From: Parapedobacter pyrenivorans_A | GTDB taxonomy: Bacteria > Bacteroidota > Bacteroidia > Sphingobacteriales > Sphingobacteriaceae | Length of the DNA: 64,000 bases | Assembly (NCBI RefSeq): GCF_041925275.1 | Contig: NZ_JBHEUZ010000001.1 | Coordinates: 496,001 to 560,000, forward strand | Direction of reading: 5' to 3' | In this document: positions 27,051 through 35,814 of the stretch, piece by piece | How positions within the stretch are numbered: the stretch's first letter is position 1 | Layout: every line of letters starts with the position of its first letter | Program-made: the position numbers and the translations under genes | The notes under the pieces: model-generated | What the model was told of the DNA's origin: nothing | The model's database searches: none | Seen by the model: the letters and a program-made list of their open reading frames with translations, nothing else

Positions 27051-27698
27051 TTAATCCGGGAGTACCTTTACACGGATGTTGCGAAAAAGCACTTTGCTGC
27101 CGGGGTCATGCCCCTGCAGAGCAAACGTTCCGCTTGAAATGGCACGACCTGTATGGGGGGCGGCAACCGTTTTGGGCTCGTTGTATTCCAGAATGAGTTT
27201 TCCATCGATCAGTATCCTCACCTGGTTACCTTTCACGATGATATGCTGCGTGTACCATTGGTTATCGACCACCGGCACCGTGTCTACATGCACCACGCCG
27301 TAGATACTGCCCGACCGCCGCCAGTCCGTGTGCGATATATTTACCTGCACCTCGTGGCCGATACGCGGGAACCCTTCCTCCTGAAACTGCGTATGGAAAT
27401 AGATGCCCGAATTGGAACGGGGGAAGGTCATCACCTCCAGCTTCAATTCAAAATTCTTGAAATCATGGGCGCTTACATCACCCGCATAAAAAAGGTGCGA
27501 CCGCTCCCCATTCACCACGATGGCACCGTCTTCTACCCGAAAGGTTTCCGGATTTTCATTCACTTTCCACCCATCCAGGGTCTTTCCGTCAAAAAGGGAA
27601 ATCCACCCTTCGTCAGCTACCTGCTTGGGCAGGTCCGCATTCGTGCCTGCGCCGAACAGCGCAAACAATACCGATAAAAACAAACTACTTGAGCACAT
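27051..27698 (-). CDS. 3-keto-disaccharide hydrolase-type (DUF1080) secreted protein
   Basis: A 215-residue exported protein. A hydrophobic signal (SSLFLSVLFALFGAGTNA) precedes a single concanavalin-like jelly-roll domain with the family phrases WISLFDGKTLDGWKVNE, FELKLEVMTFPRSNSGIYFHTQ and GTFALQGHDPGSKVLFRNIRVK. The family includes periplasmic enzymes that cleave 3-keto-glycosides and many untested members. It lies between the FAD/Fe-S dehydrogenase and the FAH hydrolase, inside the carbohydrate locus, which supports a role in glycoside breakdown. Catalysis here is unproven. Confidence 0.85.
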   Translation of the reverse strand: MCSSSLFLSVLFALFGAGTNADLPKQVADEGWISLFDGKTLDGWKVNENPETFRVEDGAIVVNGERSHLFYAGDVSAHDFKNFELKLEVMTFPRSNSGIYFHTQFQEEGFPRIGHEVQVNISHTDWRRSGSIYGVVHVDTVPVVDNQWYTQHIIVKGNQVRILIDGKLILEYNEPKTVAAPHTGRAISSGTFALQGHDPGSKVLFRNIRVKVLPD

Positions 27699-27778
27699 GA
27701 TTTTCTTACTTAGTTTTCTGCTGTTAAAGATATCATTAACTTCGGTAATTGTATACTTTCAATAGGCGTATTCCTTTC

Positions 27779-28630
27779 CTATGCTGGCTCACACACTTGC
27801 TTTTGCTCGCCCAAGCCATCGATAATCAGCTCTACCGTATCGCCTGCTTTAAGGTACAGGGGCGGTTTCATTCCCAGCCCCACCCCTGCCGGTGTACCCG
27901 TCAGGATTAGGTCTCCCGCTTCCAATGTCATGAACTGGGAAAGGTAATGAACGATGTAGTACACGTCGAAGATGAGATTTCTGGTATTGCCGTCCTGCAT
28001 TGTCTGGCCGTTCACGCGGAGCTGCAGCCGGAGGTTATGCACATCGTCCACCTTATCTGCCGTGAGCAGCCAGGGGCCCATCGGGCTGAAGTTATCGCAT
28101 GATTTCCCTTTGGTCCATTGGCCACCGCGTTCCAACTGGAATGCCCGTTCCGATACGTCGTTCACCACGGTATAACCCGCAATGTAACTGGCTGCCTCTT
28201 CCCGCGTTTGTAGGTAACGTGCATTTTTACCGATAACCACACCCAATTCCACCTCCCAGTCGGTCTTCTCGCTATCCCGCGGAATGATGATCGGATCATA
28301 GGGACCCACTACGGTGTTGGCTCCTTTTTGAAAGATTATAGGTTCCTTGGGGATTTCCATGTTGGATTCCTTGGCATGGTCGGAATAGTTCAGGCCGATG
28401 CAGATCACCTTACCCGGTCGGGCGATGGGTGCTGCCCATCGTTCATCGTCGGCAACTGCCGTTGGCCGCGGATTGATAGAGAGGTACGCTTCAATCTCTT
28501 CCAGCCCACCCTTATTAAAAAACTCCCGGTCCCAATCGCTAAACCTGTCAGAAAGGTCCCTTCTTACATTGTGTTCATCCAAAATACCCGGGCGCTCAGC
28601 GCCAGGATTACCGAAACGTATTAATTTCAT
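27779..28630 (-). CDS. Fumarylacetoacetate hydrolase-family enzyme (diketo-deoxy sugar acid hydrolase-like)
   Basis: A 283-residue cytoplasmic enzyme. The C-terminal FAH fold (about 75-283) has the metal-binding acidic cluster in TDWEVELGVVIGKNAR and VVNDVSERAFQ, and the closing motif GDLILTGTPAGVGLGMKPP. FAH-family members cleave C-C bonds of diketo acids; the N-terminal SDRFSDWDREFF region and sugar context match 2,4-diketo-3-deoxy-L-fuconate or -L-rhamnonate hydrolases, which yield pyruvate and L-lactate. That substrate assignment is inference from neighbours (two SDRs, a lactonase, a RhaT-type symporter). A 19-bp element upstream is shared with the FAD/Fe-S dehydrogenase. Confidence 0.85.
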   Translation of the reverse strand: MKLIRFGNPGAERPGILDEHNVRRDLSDRFSDWDREFFNKGGLEEIEAYLSINPRPTAVADDERWAAPIARPGKVICIGLNYSDHAKESNMEIPKEPIIFQKGANTVVGPYDPIIIPRDSEKTDWEVELGVVIGKNARYLQTREEAASYIAGYTVVNDVSERAFQLERGGQWTKGKSCDNFSPMGPWLLTADKVDDVHNLRLQLRVNGQTMQDGNTRNLIFDVYYIVHYLSQFMTLEAGDLILTGTPAGVGLGMKPPLYLKAGDTVELIIDGLGEQKQVCEPA

Positions 28631-28760
28631 GATGATTGTAAACTATTATTTTGACACTCTGATATTTGCCAATTTCAAATTTCAGAAATCACCGACAAAC
28701 TTTTCCCCCTAGGTGACAAACGTCTGTCGGATGACCTCCAAGCCGGTAAAATATATAGTA

Positions 28761-28779
28761 ATTTTGATAAGATTGGATA
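28761..28779 (-). promoter_or_regulatory. Shared 19-bp element, copy upstream of the FAH hydrolase
   Basis: Identical to 27012-27030 (ATTTTGATAAGATTGGATA on the plus strand), 131 bases before the FAH hydrolase start. The remainder of this 215-base gap is AT-rich and shows no gene. Confidence 0.5.
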
Positions 28780-28846
28780 ATGCCCTTACCCCCCTTGCTA
28801 TCAAAATAGCGAAGCAACCGTCATCAATCAATGGTCAAGACCTTAC

Positions 28847-31800
28847 CTACTTTCTCACCATCATAATCCCATTCATCATACGCCAGTGACCCGGAAATGT
28901 ACAAACATACGGATAATCTCCTACGGCATGAGGAACGGTTATCACCAGTTCAGTCGTCTCATTTGGGTTTACTAATGGTGTACTGAACAACACATCTGCA
29001 GATGTAGGCACATACTGCATATCAATCGCATTGGATTGCTTGGCTAATTGGTCGGCGGCCAAACCGACAGTAGCCAATGTACCGGGATTTAGTATTAAAA
29101 AATTATGCTGCATATGATCCGGATTCTGAAAGACAATCTTCAGTTTCTTTCCCGGCTTCACTTCAAAACTTGTTACATCATATTTCATTTCGCCAACTAC
29201 AGCCTTTATGATAATTTCCTCATCTACTGGTACGTGCTGAACGGTAGTATCCCCCACTGGATTGATAACGATTAATCTTGCATTTTCAAATTTTCCACTA
29301 AAGTGGAAATCATCCAGATAATTGCCAACATTGGTAGTTTGGGGGGTCGCAGGATCCCACCAATGTAATTTACGATTGTGTCCTATGCGTATAAAATTGC
29401 CCGGCGTCTGCTTAAATAAACCTATAGCCTTACCCGTGGCGACTTCGTTACCATCGATGCTCAGCACCATCCTGCCATTGGCCAGCAGTGACGCCTTGAC
29501 GGAGAATGATGCGGGTAAAACTGCAGTACTATGGATGATTGCAGCCCGGCCTCGCTGGTTAATCTGGAAGTATACCCTACCATCCCTCACATAAACCACA
29601 TAACCTTCCTTATCATCTCCTTGGGCAATCATCACTCCTTCCTTCAACGCCCCAGACCCGCCAACTTCCTTTACATCTGCAAAAAAAGTAAATTCCCGAT
29701 CGCCCAAATCGGGAACTTGGCGCCCTTCCAACATGCTATCGAAAACCAATGGGATTAATTTCATCCGTGAGCCAGCAAATAACCGATCTGCCAATGTACC
29801 GTCTGTATTGGAGAGACTAGGCGATCCGTACTTTGCCAAATAGGATTTCAAAAATCCGTCACGATGTATCGATCCAGCAATTAGTAAGCCATGGGCTACC
29901 CATTTATCATCCACATTCTCACGTTTTTCTAAAGCATCAAAGACAGCCTTGCCCACCCGTTCCGAAGGTGCAGCTTCTGACAAGGCGAGCAAAGCCGCCA
30001 ATCGGACCCGTAAATCTGCATCATCAATAACACCGGCACTCATCAAACTGTCAACGACTTCCGGCAATTGCATAGGTAAGGTCTGTATAGCCGCTTTACG
30101 CACGCCTGGAGCAGGATGTTTCAATGCGCCAATCACTACACGAAGACTTTCGTTTGCCTGCCCATCCAATAAGCCGAGTCCGTGCAACGTCCAGATCGCG
30201 TGCATGGCCGCACCATCAATATTGATTTCATCGACCGCTTGGTTACGAATCAACCGATGCAGCTCCTTCGCTACGTTAATATCGCCCCGTTCTACCAGCA
30301 AACGTTGCGCCGTGGTCCGCCAAAACAGATTATCACTTTTTAGCCCATTGATCAATGTCTTCGGTTTGTCGGCGGCCAACGCCATCGCCTTACCGGGCTT
30401 AGCGTCTTTATGAACAAGCCGATATATCCGCCCTCGCTGATTATCCCTTAATGGGTCGATATAGGCGTTACCCGCACCATTTTCAAACCCATGAGGCGTG
30501 GGATTATGCTGAATAATGAAATTATACCAATCCGAAATCCACAACGCGCCATCTGGCCCCACCTTGGCAACTACAGGTCCGAACCAATTGTCCGAACTGG
30601 CCACCATATTCCATCCATCCCCTTTTTCCCGAAAGCCAGATCCGACCTGTTCCAATATGTGCCGATGAACCAACCGGCCTGTTGGCTCCGCAATGAAAGC
30701 CACCCGATTCCAATAGGTTTTTGGAAACGCACGCGCGGTGTACAGGCTATGACCGGCGGCAGCTGTAAAACCGCCATGTACATCTACCTGCCGCAAATCT
30801 TTAGTCAATACGTGTATACCGTAATGGCTATCTATTTTCTCGATACCACGCTCGGCTAAACCTGCTCTTTCGTAATATCGCGCTGGTATGGCAAAAAAAT
30901 CGCTATGTTCGTTATTAGCGGTCGAGGCGAAAACATCGAACTCTTCCGAGAATCCCAATCCCCATGTATTGTTTGACGTACCTCCTAAAAGCTCCATCTG
31001 CTTGCCCTGCGGATCGAAACGGAACACCGCATTTCCAAACCGATGAGTGTGTCCTCCAACATTGCCGTCGAAACCAGCATATCCCACTGTACCCCATATT
31101 TTATTGTCCATTGCGTAGTGTAGGCTAGAAGGGCCTGCATGCGTATCGGAAGTTCCCCATCCTTCCATCAATACTTCTTGCACATCGGCCTTATCATCGC
31201 CATCTTCATCTTTGATAAATAGGAAATGTGGTGCCTGTGCAACGATAACGCCACCATTTGCGAACACAAATCCCGTAGGGATGTTTAGGTGTTCGGCAAA
31301 GACCGTAAATTTATCCGCTTTACCATCCTCATCCGTGTCTTCACAGATGACTATCCGATCATCCCCTTGGCTTTTGTCGTTGCGAACGGAATTTGGGTAA
31401 TCTACGGTTTCGACAATCCAAAGACGCCCTTTTTCGTCCCATTCCATCGCGATAGGGTTTTTAATATCCGGCTCGCTGGCGAACAATTCAAGCCTAAACC
31501 CGACGGGTACTTGTATCAATGTCTGTGATTCTTCTGGGGATAACGGCAACTGATAGCGCGGCGGCGGGTCTCTACGTTCGTAATTTGGCATTTTGGCGCT
31601 TTCATACTTCGGTTCGGCCACGGTAAACCCTGTTTTCCTCGCTACCGCTTCGTCGCCAACGGCCCATAGCAAACCACTTTTGACCAATTGGATAAATCCG
31701 GGATTTTTGAATGTTCTGGCATCATGACCGAACGCCGTATAGAAAACCCGGCCTCGACCATACTCTTTCACCCAGGCATAGGGCTCGCGGCCCGTGCTAT

Positions 31801-32341
31801 CCACCCGCTCCATGAGTACGACGATATCGTCGGCCAACCGCTCGTGCACATAGGTCTCATCCCATTCCGTTGTAAATGGCCAAACACCCTGCATTGCTGG
31901 ATGCTCTGACTCGAGGATTTCTGCAGAAAAAGAGCCTTCGCCATGGCTTTTAAACATCCCACCAATGAGCGACACCACTTCCGGATTATTGCGAAAGCAA
32001 AACGATCCGGAATGAAGCGGTACAAATCCCTTTCCAGATGCTACGAAGTCCAGCAACCCCTTGGCTTGCGAATCACTGATGGTATCGTGATTCGCGTAAA
32101 GAATCAATCCATCATACTGTCCTAATTCTTCCCGGGCCAAGTCTTCCGGATCTGCCGAATAGGTGATGTTAATTGCATCAGGAAAAAATTCCTGAGATAA
32201 AATTTCCGCCATCTGTTCCGCATCGTGCTGTTTACGATTGTCGCCAAGAAAAAATATTTCCAGTCTTCGCGGGCCATCATTCCGCTCCCCACCTGTACAG
32301 CCAATCAATAATATTGATAAAAAAAAGAATAACCTTTTCAT
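28847..32341 (-). CDS. ThuA / membrane-bound dehydrogenase / HEAT / cupredoxin fusion lipoprotein
   Basis: About 1164 residues. The start at 32341 gives a lipoprotein signal (RLFFFLSILLIGC, lipobox cysteine near residue 17). Domains in order: ThuA-like (about 25-235, IFFLGDNRKQHDAEQM...LHSGSFCF); a seven-bladed PVC-type dehydrogenase/sorbosone-dehydrogenase propeller (about 265-640); HEAT-like helices (about 650-850); a LamG-like jelly roll (about 870-1030); and a C-terminal plastocyanin-type domain whose copper ligands appear as His in DHMQHNFL and Cys, His, Met in YVCTFPGHWRMM. It is probably a periplasm- or surface-located sugar oxidoreductase passing electrons to copper. No c-type haem CXXCH is visible. 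Confidence 0.88.
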   Translation of the reverse strand: MKRLFFFLSILLIGCTGGERNDGPRRLEIFFLGDNRKQHDAEQMAEILSQEFFPDAINITYSADPEDLAREELGQYDGLILYANHDTISDSQAKGLLDFVASGKGFVPLHSGSFCFRNNPEVVSLIGGMFKSHGEGSFSAEILESEHPAMQGVWPFTTEWDETYVHERLADDIVVLMERVDSTGREPYAWVKEYGRGRVFYTAFGHDARTFKNPGFIQLVKSGLLWAVGDEAVARKTGFTVAEPKYESAKMPNYERRDPPPRYQLPLSPEESQTLIQVPVGFRLELFASEPDIKNPIAMEWDEKGRLWIVETVDYPNSVRNDKSQGDDRIVICEDTDEDGKADKFTVFAEHLNIPTGFVFANGGVIVAQAPHFLFIKDEDGDDKADVQEVLMEGWGTSDTHAGPSSLHYAMDNKIWGTVGYAGFDGNVGGHTHRFGNAVFRFDPQGKQMELLGGTSNNTWGLGFSEEFDVFASTANNEHSDFFAIPARYYERAGLAERGIEKIDSHYGIHVLTKDLRQVDVHGGFTAAAGHSLYTARAFPKTYWNRVAFIAEPTGRLVHRHILEQVGSGFREKGDGWNMVASSDNWFGPVVAKVGPDGALWISDWYNFIIQHNPTPHGFENGAGNAYIDPLRDNQRGRIYRLVHKDAKPGKAMALAADKPKTLINGLKSDNLFWRTTAQRLLVERGDINVAKELHRLIRNQAVDEINIDGAAMHAIWTLHGLGLLDGQANESLRVVIGALKHPAPGVRKAAIQTLPMQLPEVVDSLMSAGVIDDADLRVRLAALLALSEAAPSERVGKAVFDALEKRENVDDKWVAHGLLIAGSIHRDGFLKSYLAKYGSPSLSNTDGTLADRLFAGSRMKLIPLVFDSMLEGRQVPDLGDREFTFFADVKEVGGSGALKEGVMIAQGDDKEGYVVYVRDGRVYFQINQRGRAAIIHSTAVLPASFSVKASLLANGRMVLSIDGNEVATGKAIGLFKQTPGNFIRIGHNRKLHWWDPATPQTTNVGNYLDDFHFSGKFENARLIVINPVGDTTVQHVPVDEEIIIKAVVGEMKYDVTSFEVKPGKKLKIVFQNPDHMQHNFLILNPGTLATVGLAADQLAKQSNAIDMQYVPTSADVLFSTPLVNPNETTELVITVPHAVGDYPYVCTFPGHWRMMNGIMMVRK

Positions 32342-32357
32342 ATACACACTACGCCAA

Positions 32358-33221
32358 TCATTCAATGCCAATTCCACTAATCCGGAACAATGCTCCAGCC
32401 AGTGGCTGCTCTTTAAGTTCGTCGGGAGTCAATCCCAGCCGTGCCGTTGTCACAAACAAGTCGCTGAGGTTTTCGCCGCCAAAAGCACAGGAGGTCACCA
32501 ATGAGACCGGGAGGCGTATTTCGCCCAACTTTCTGCTCGTATTCGGATTCCAGCAAGCAACTTTTCCCCCACCCCAACACGCTATCCACAACATACCTTG
32601 CGTGTCTACGGCCATCCCGTCCGGAAAACCGTCTTCTTCGGGCACTTCAATTACCGTACGTCTGTTTGTGATGTTACCATCGTTTGCTACAAAGTCATAA
32701 GCTACCACTTCGCGCGTAGGCGTATCGATAAAATAAAACGTATCGTTGGCTAAGTTCCAACCCAGCCCGTTCGAACACGAAACATCAGAAATCTTAAGAG
32801 TCACCGAGCCATCCAATTCGAGCGCGTAGAGTTTACCTGCTCCGGGTATACCTGTCATTTCGTCCATCGTGCCAGCCCAAAACCGGCCCGTCACGTCACA
32901 TTTCCCGTCATTGAATCGATTATCCGGCAAGCATCTTTCTGGATCTGCCACATAATCAACCACCCTATCTTCCAATCGGAGACGTGCAAACCCGCTTTTC
33001 GTAGCTGCAATTATCCCTCCTTCGGCATCCAACGCTATTGCCCCGATTTTAACACCAAAGGGAAAGATAGTATGCTTATTCGTTTCCACACTCCACTCAT
33101 GGATGTTGCCTTGAAGAATATCTACCCAAAGCACACGACGATTGCAACTATCCCACACGGGACTTTCCGCTAGCGTACAACCCGGCGATACAATGACTTC
33201 GCAATAACCTACGCCATTCAT
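32358..33221 (-). CDS. SMP-30/gluconolactonase-family lactonase
   Basis: A 287-residue six-bladed propeller enzyme. The metal-ligand glutamate lies in CTLAESPVWD, and the family phrases NRFNDGKCDVTGRFWAGTMD, SNGLGWNLANDTFYFIDT and GFPDGMAVDTQGMLWIACWGG are intact. Members hydrolyse aldonolactones after sugar oxidation, which fits the SDR dehydrogenases in this locus. The ATG at 33221 shares one base with the stop of the GH36 gene (TGATG), showing translational coupling. There is no signal peptide, so it is cytoplasmic. Confidence 0.92.
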   Translation of the reverse strand: MNGVGYCEVIVSPGCTLAESPVWDSCNRRVLWVDILQGNIHEWSVETNKHTIFPFGVKIGAIALDAEGGIIAATKSGFARLRLEDRVVDYVADPERCLPDNRFNDGKCDVTGRFWAGTMDEMTGIPGAGKLYALELDGSVTLKISDVSCSNGLGWNLANDTFYFIDTPTREVVAYDFVANDGNITNRRTVIEVPEEDGFPDGMAVDTQGMLWIACWGGGKVACWNPNTSRKLGEIRLPVSLVTSCAFGGENLSDLFVTTARLGLTPDELKEQPLAGALFRISGIGIE

Positions 33222-35782
33222 CAATCGCTGATTTTCTGATACTCAACAATCATCGTTGATTTCTTTTGCGGCATGTCCACGATGTAACCTAGCAATTCCG
33301 AGCCGTCGAGTACCACGGTCTTGCTGGTGTTGTAATCCTCCTTCAAATTAAGCCTATACTTAGCGTCGGGTGCTATCGCCCTGGGCGACAACTCAAAACC
33401 CGTAAAGGGGCAATCTGCTTGTCTGAACACATAGATCACCCCGGCACCCAAGTCCGAACGGTGCAATTGCCAAGCGTGGAGGTTATCGCTTCCCAACCTA
33501 GCCGGTGTAAGCGGATAAAAATCGCCATACCAGAACTTCTGGTAAACCTTGGCTTCGTCAAAAGCAGCTTTAGCCAATGTAGCGTCAAAATTATCCGCCA
33601 AGTAATCAAATTCGCCTATTGCGCCCAAGTTTGCGTTGCTACGAAATGTATACGGATCAGGCTCCCACGCAGCAGCAGAAAACATCGGAATATATTGTGC
33701 AAGCCCCATGGTTTGCACTTGGTCCCAATTGGGATCTGCTGGCCAACAATTCGTATCCGACCGCCACAAGGGAACCGATATCGCCGTTGTTTCAAGATCG
33801 ATCCGCCGACCGCCTGACGCGCAATTGTCAATCCACAGACCGGGGTTATTTTTCCGCAATTCGTTCCACATTTCATAGTGCCCCTCCACGTACCTGATCT
33901 CGGTTATCCCCTTTCGGTCCGCTGCATCGTTTTTCTGCCAAAATGGGAGTGGATTGATATTGAAGTCATGACGGTACACATCCACACCAAATTTTTTGAT
34001 ACGCTCGTCCAAATAATTGGTAAGGAATTTCCTCGCATCGCGGTCATGTAGTTTAAAAAGTCCGCCATCCTGCCCACCAAACACATATTGCGGGTACTTC
34101 GTTGCTATCTCAGAATTCTTACCCACACGTTCTGGCTCGAACCAGAGGACAAACTTCATGTCTCGTTCGTGAATAGCGTCTGACAAGGCTTCGATACCAT
34201 TCGGATATCGAGCTTTGTCTGGATTCCAATTTCCTACGGCATCCGGAAATTTACCGGGAAACCAAACCGCATCTACCCAATGTGCATTACCACCGACTTC
34301 ATTCACCTTTTTTACGTAAGCCAATTGCGTTTCAAATTTACCGAAATCGGGGTATTGTCTTTCCGCATAGCGCCCCCAGCCCATGTTGCTGATCAGTTGC
34401 TGCACCGGAAGTTTATTTTCCATTTTAGGGGTGTACTCAAACATGAGCAAACGACGGAACAACACTTGTGCACTAAGGCGATCGGTATGCCACGGCATGA
34501 TTAATACCCGAGGCTGCCGGATGGATTCTCCCGGAAGCAGTACGGTCGAAATGGTTTGCATACCAGCAGCAATTGAAATCGCCTTCCCATCTTCGTTTTT
34601 GAAGTCGGCCCCCCACTGTCCCGACCAACCGACCGCCACGAAAACACCTTCGCTGGGAGCATGGTCATTCGCCGCAACGTGTTGCAGGTTCCAGAAAGGG
34701 AACACATGATTGGACGAACGTCCGCCAATGGGGGTAAAGTGACGGGTTTCTCCCTTACCCAACGGGTATGATAGCGGCACCCAAGATCTTTCGTTGCACT
34801 CGTCTCCGTTCAACGTATTGATAACACTTCCGCGATTTCCAGCTTTCACCGATAGATCGAGTACACTTACACGTTCAATCAATGGGGTATTTGTTTTACC
34901 TGTATTCGTAAAATTCAACACCCAATCGGCGGCGGCAAAACTTTCGAACCACTTCACCACCGCCTCTACCTTCAATCCTGTTCCAGAATCTGTCCACGAA
35001 TAAACCGTTTCCAACGGATGCGACACCCGCTTTTCAAACGCCCATGAAGAAAGGAACTCGCGGGATGATTTTCCATTATACTCGAATGAGAAAGGTATGC
35101 TTTCACGAGCAACAGCCAGTTCTGTAGTGGCCGTCAAGTCGTAAATTTTACCCGATTTCCCAATCGCTATTGGGTTACACCAATTAGCCTGATCGTAATC
35201 GTGACCATCTGCTGTTGGGTCTACAACCAGCGTGAGCTCCTGTGTACCATCAGGGAGTCCAACCGAAAGATCAAATGCTGCATCCGAACCTCGTAATACC
35301 GATGTCCGACCCACTTCCTGCTCGCCGTGGCGGAGCAGGAACTGAACAGAGCCAAGCTTTCCCTCTGTTTGGTGGTTATTATCAATACCCACTGCGGCCG
35401 AAAATTTGACTACCGGCTCCGGAAAAGTGACCTTTATCCGGCTGCTGGCATGCGTACCAAGGCCCTTTTTAAATACCTTGTCGCCAATCTTGAGCGGTGT
35501 CCCCAAGCAAGATTGATTGTAATGCATGGTACCCCAGCCCTGTTCAATCAACTGCAGCTCCATCACATCCAACCGGTTGGTCAACGGCCGACCGGAGAAT
35601 AGTGCATCCACCGCATCCTTAAACCGGGCTACGGCATCCGATGTAGGCATGATATCATCGTTCACCAACTGAGGTCCCCACCGATTAAAATCAGTGCTGT
35701 TTATTGAAAAAGGGCTGTCCCCCTGCGCCCAAGCGAAGGATAAGTTGGCTAGGAAAACTAATAATACAATCGACTTCTTCAT
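33221..35782 (-). CDS. GH36-type alpha-galactosidase-like glycosidase with NPCBM domain
   Basis: About 853 residues with a signal peptide (KKSIVLLVFLANLSFAWAQ). An NPCBM-type carbohydrate-binding domain (about 75-215, LGTPLKIGDKVFKKGLGTHASSRI) precedes the GH36 super-sandwich and TIM barrel. The nucleophile motif is GVDVYRHDFNINPLPFW and the acid/base region is WIDNCASGGRRIDLETTA...WRSDTN. Such enzymes release terminal alpha-galactose or related residues in the periplasm. The start at 35782 gives the signal peptide directly; a longer frame would overlap the SusD gene. Substrate specificity is not certain. Confidence 0.9.
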   Translation of the reverse strand: MKKSIVLLVFLANLSFAWAQGDSPFSINSTDFNRWGPQLVNDDIMPTSDAVARFKDAVDALFSGRPLTNRLDVMELQLIEQGWGTMHYNQSCLGTPLKIGDKVFKKGLGTHASSRIKVTFPEPVVKFSAAVGIDNNHQTEGKLGSVQFLLRHGEQEVGRTSVLRGSDAAFDLSVGLPDGTQELTLVVDPTADGHDYDQANWCNPIAIGKSGKIYDLTATTELAVARESIPFSFEYNGKSSREFLSSWAFEKRVSHPLETVYSWTDSGTGLKVEAVVKWFESFAAADWVLNFTNTGKTNTPLIERVSVLDLSVKAGNRGSVINTLNGDECNERSWVPLSYPLGKGETRHFTPIGGRSSNHVFPFWNLQHVAANDHAPSEGVFVAVGWSGQWGADFKNEDGKAISIAAGMQTISTVLLPGESIRQPRVLIMPWHTDRLSAQVLFRRLLMFEYTPKMENKLPVQQLISNMGWGRYAERQYPDFGKFETQLAYVKKVNEVGGNAHWVDAVWFPGKFPDAVGNWNPDKARYPNGIEALSDAIHERDMKFVLWFEPERVGKNSEIATKYPQYVFGGQDGGLFKLHDRDARKFLTNYLDERIKKFGVDVYRHDFNINPLPFWQKNDAADRKGITEIRYVEGHYEMWNELRKNNPGLWIDNCASGGRRIDLETTAISVPLWRSDTNCWPADPNWDQVQTMGLAQYIPMFSAAAWEPDPYTFRSNANLGAIGEFDYLADNFDATLAKAAFDEAKVYQKFWYGDFYPLTPARLGSDNLHAWQLHRSDLGAGVIYVFRQADCPFTGFELSPRAIAPDAKYRLNLKEDYNTSKTVVLDGSELLGYIVDMPQKKSTMIVEYQKISD

Positions 35783-35814
35783 AACAAATCTCAAATTAAC
35801 CATTCTGCACCTAT

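Noticed and set aside
28692..28730. CCGACA/TGTCGG inverted repeat upstream of the FAH hydrolase
   Set aside because: Only six pairs with a 27-base loop; too weak to call an operator or terminator.
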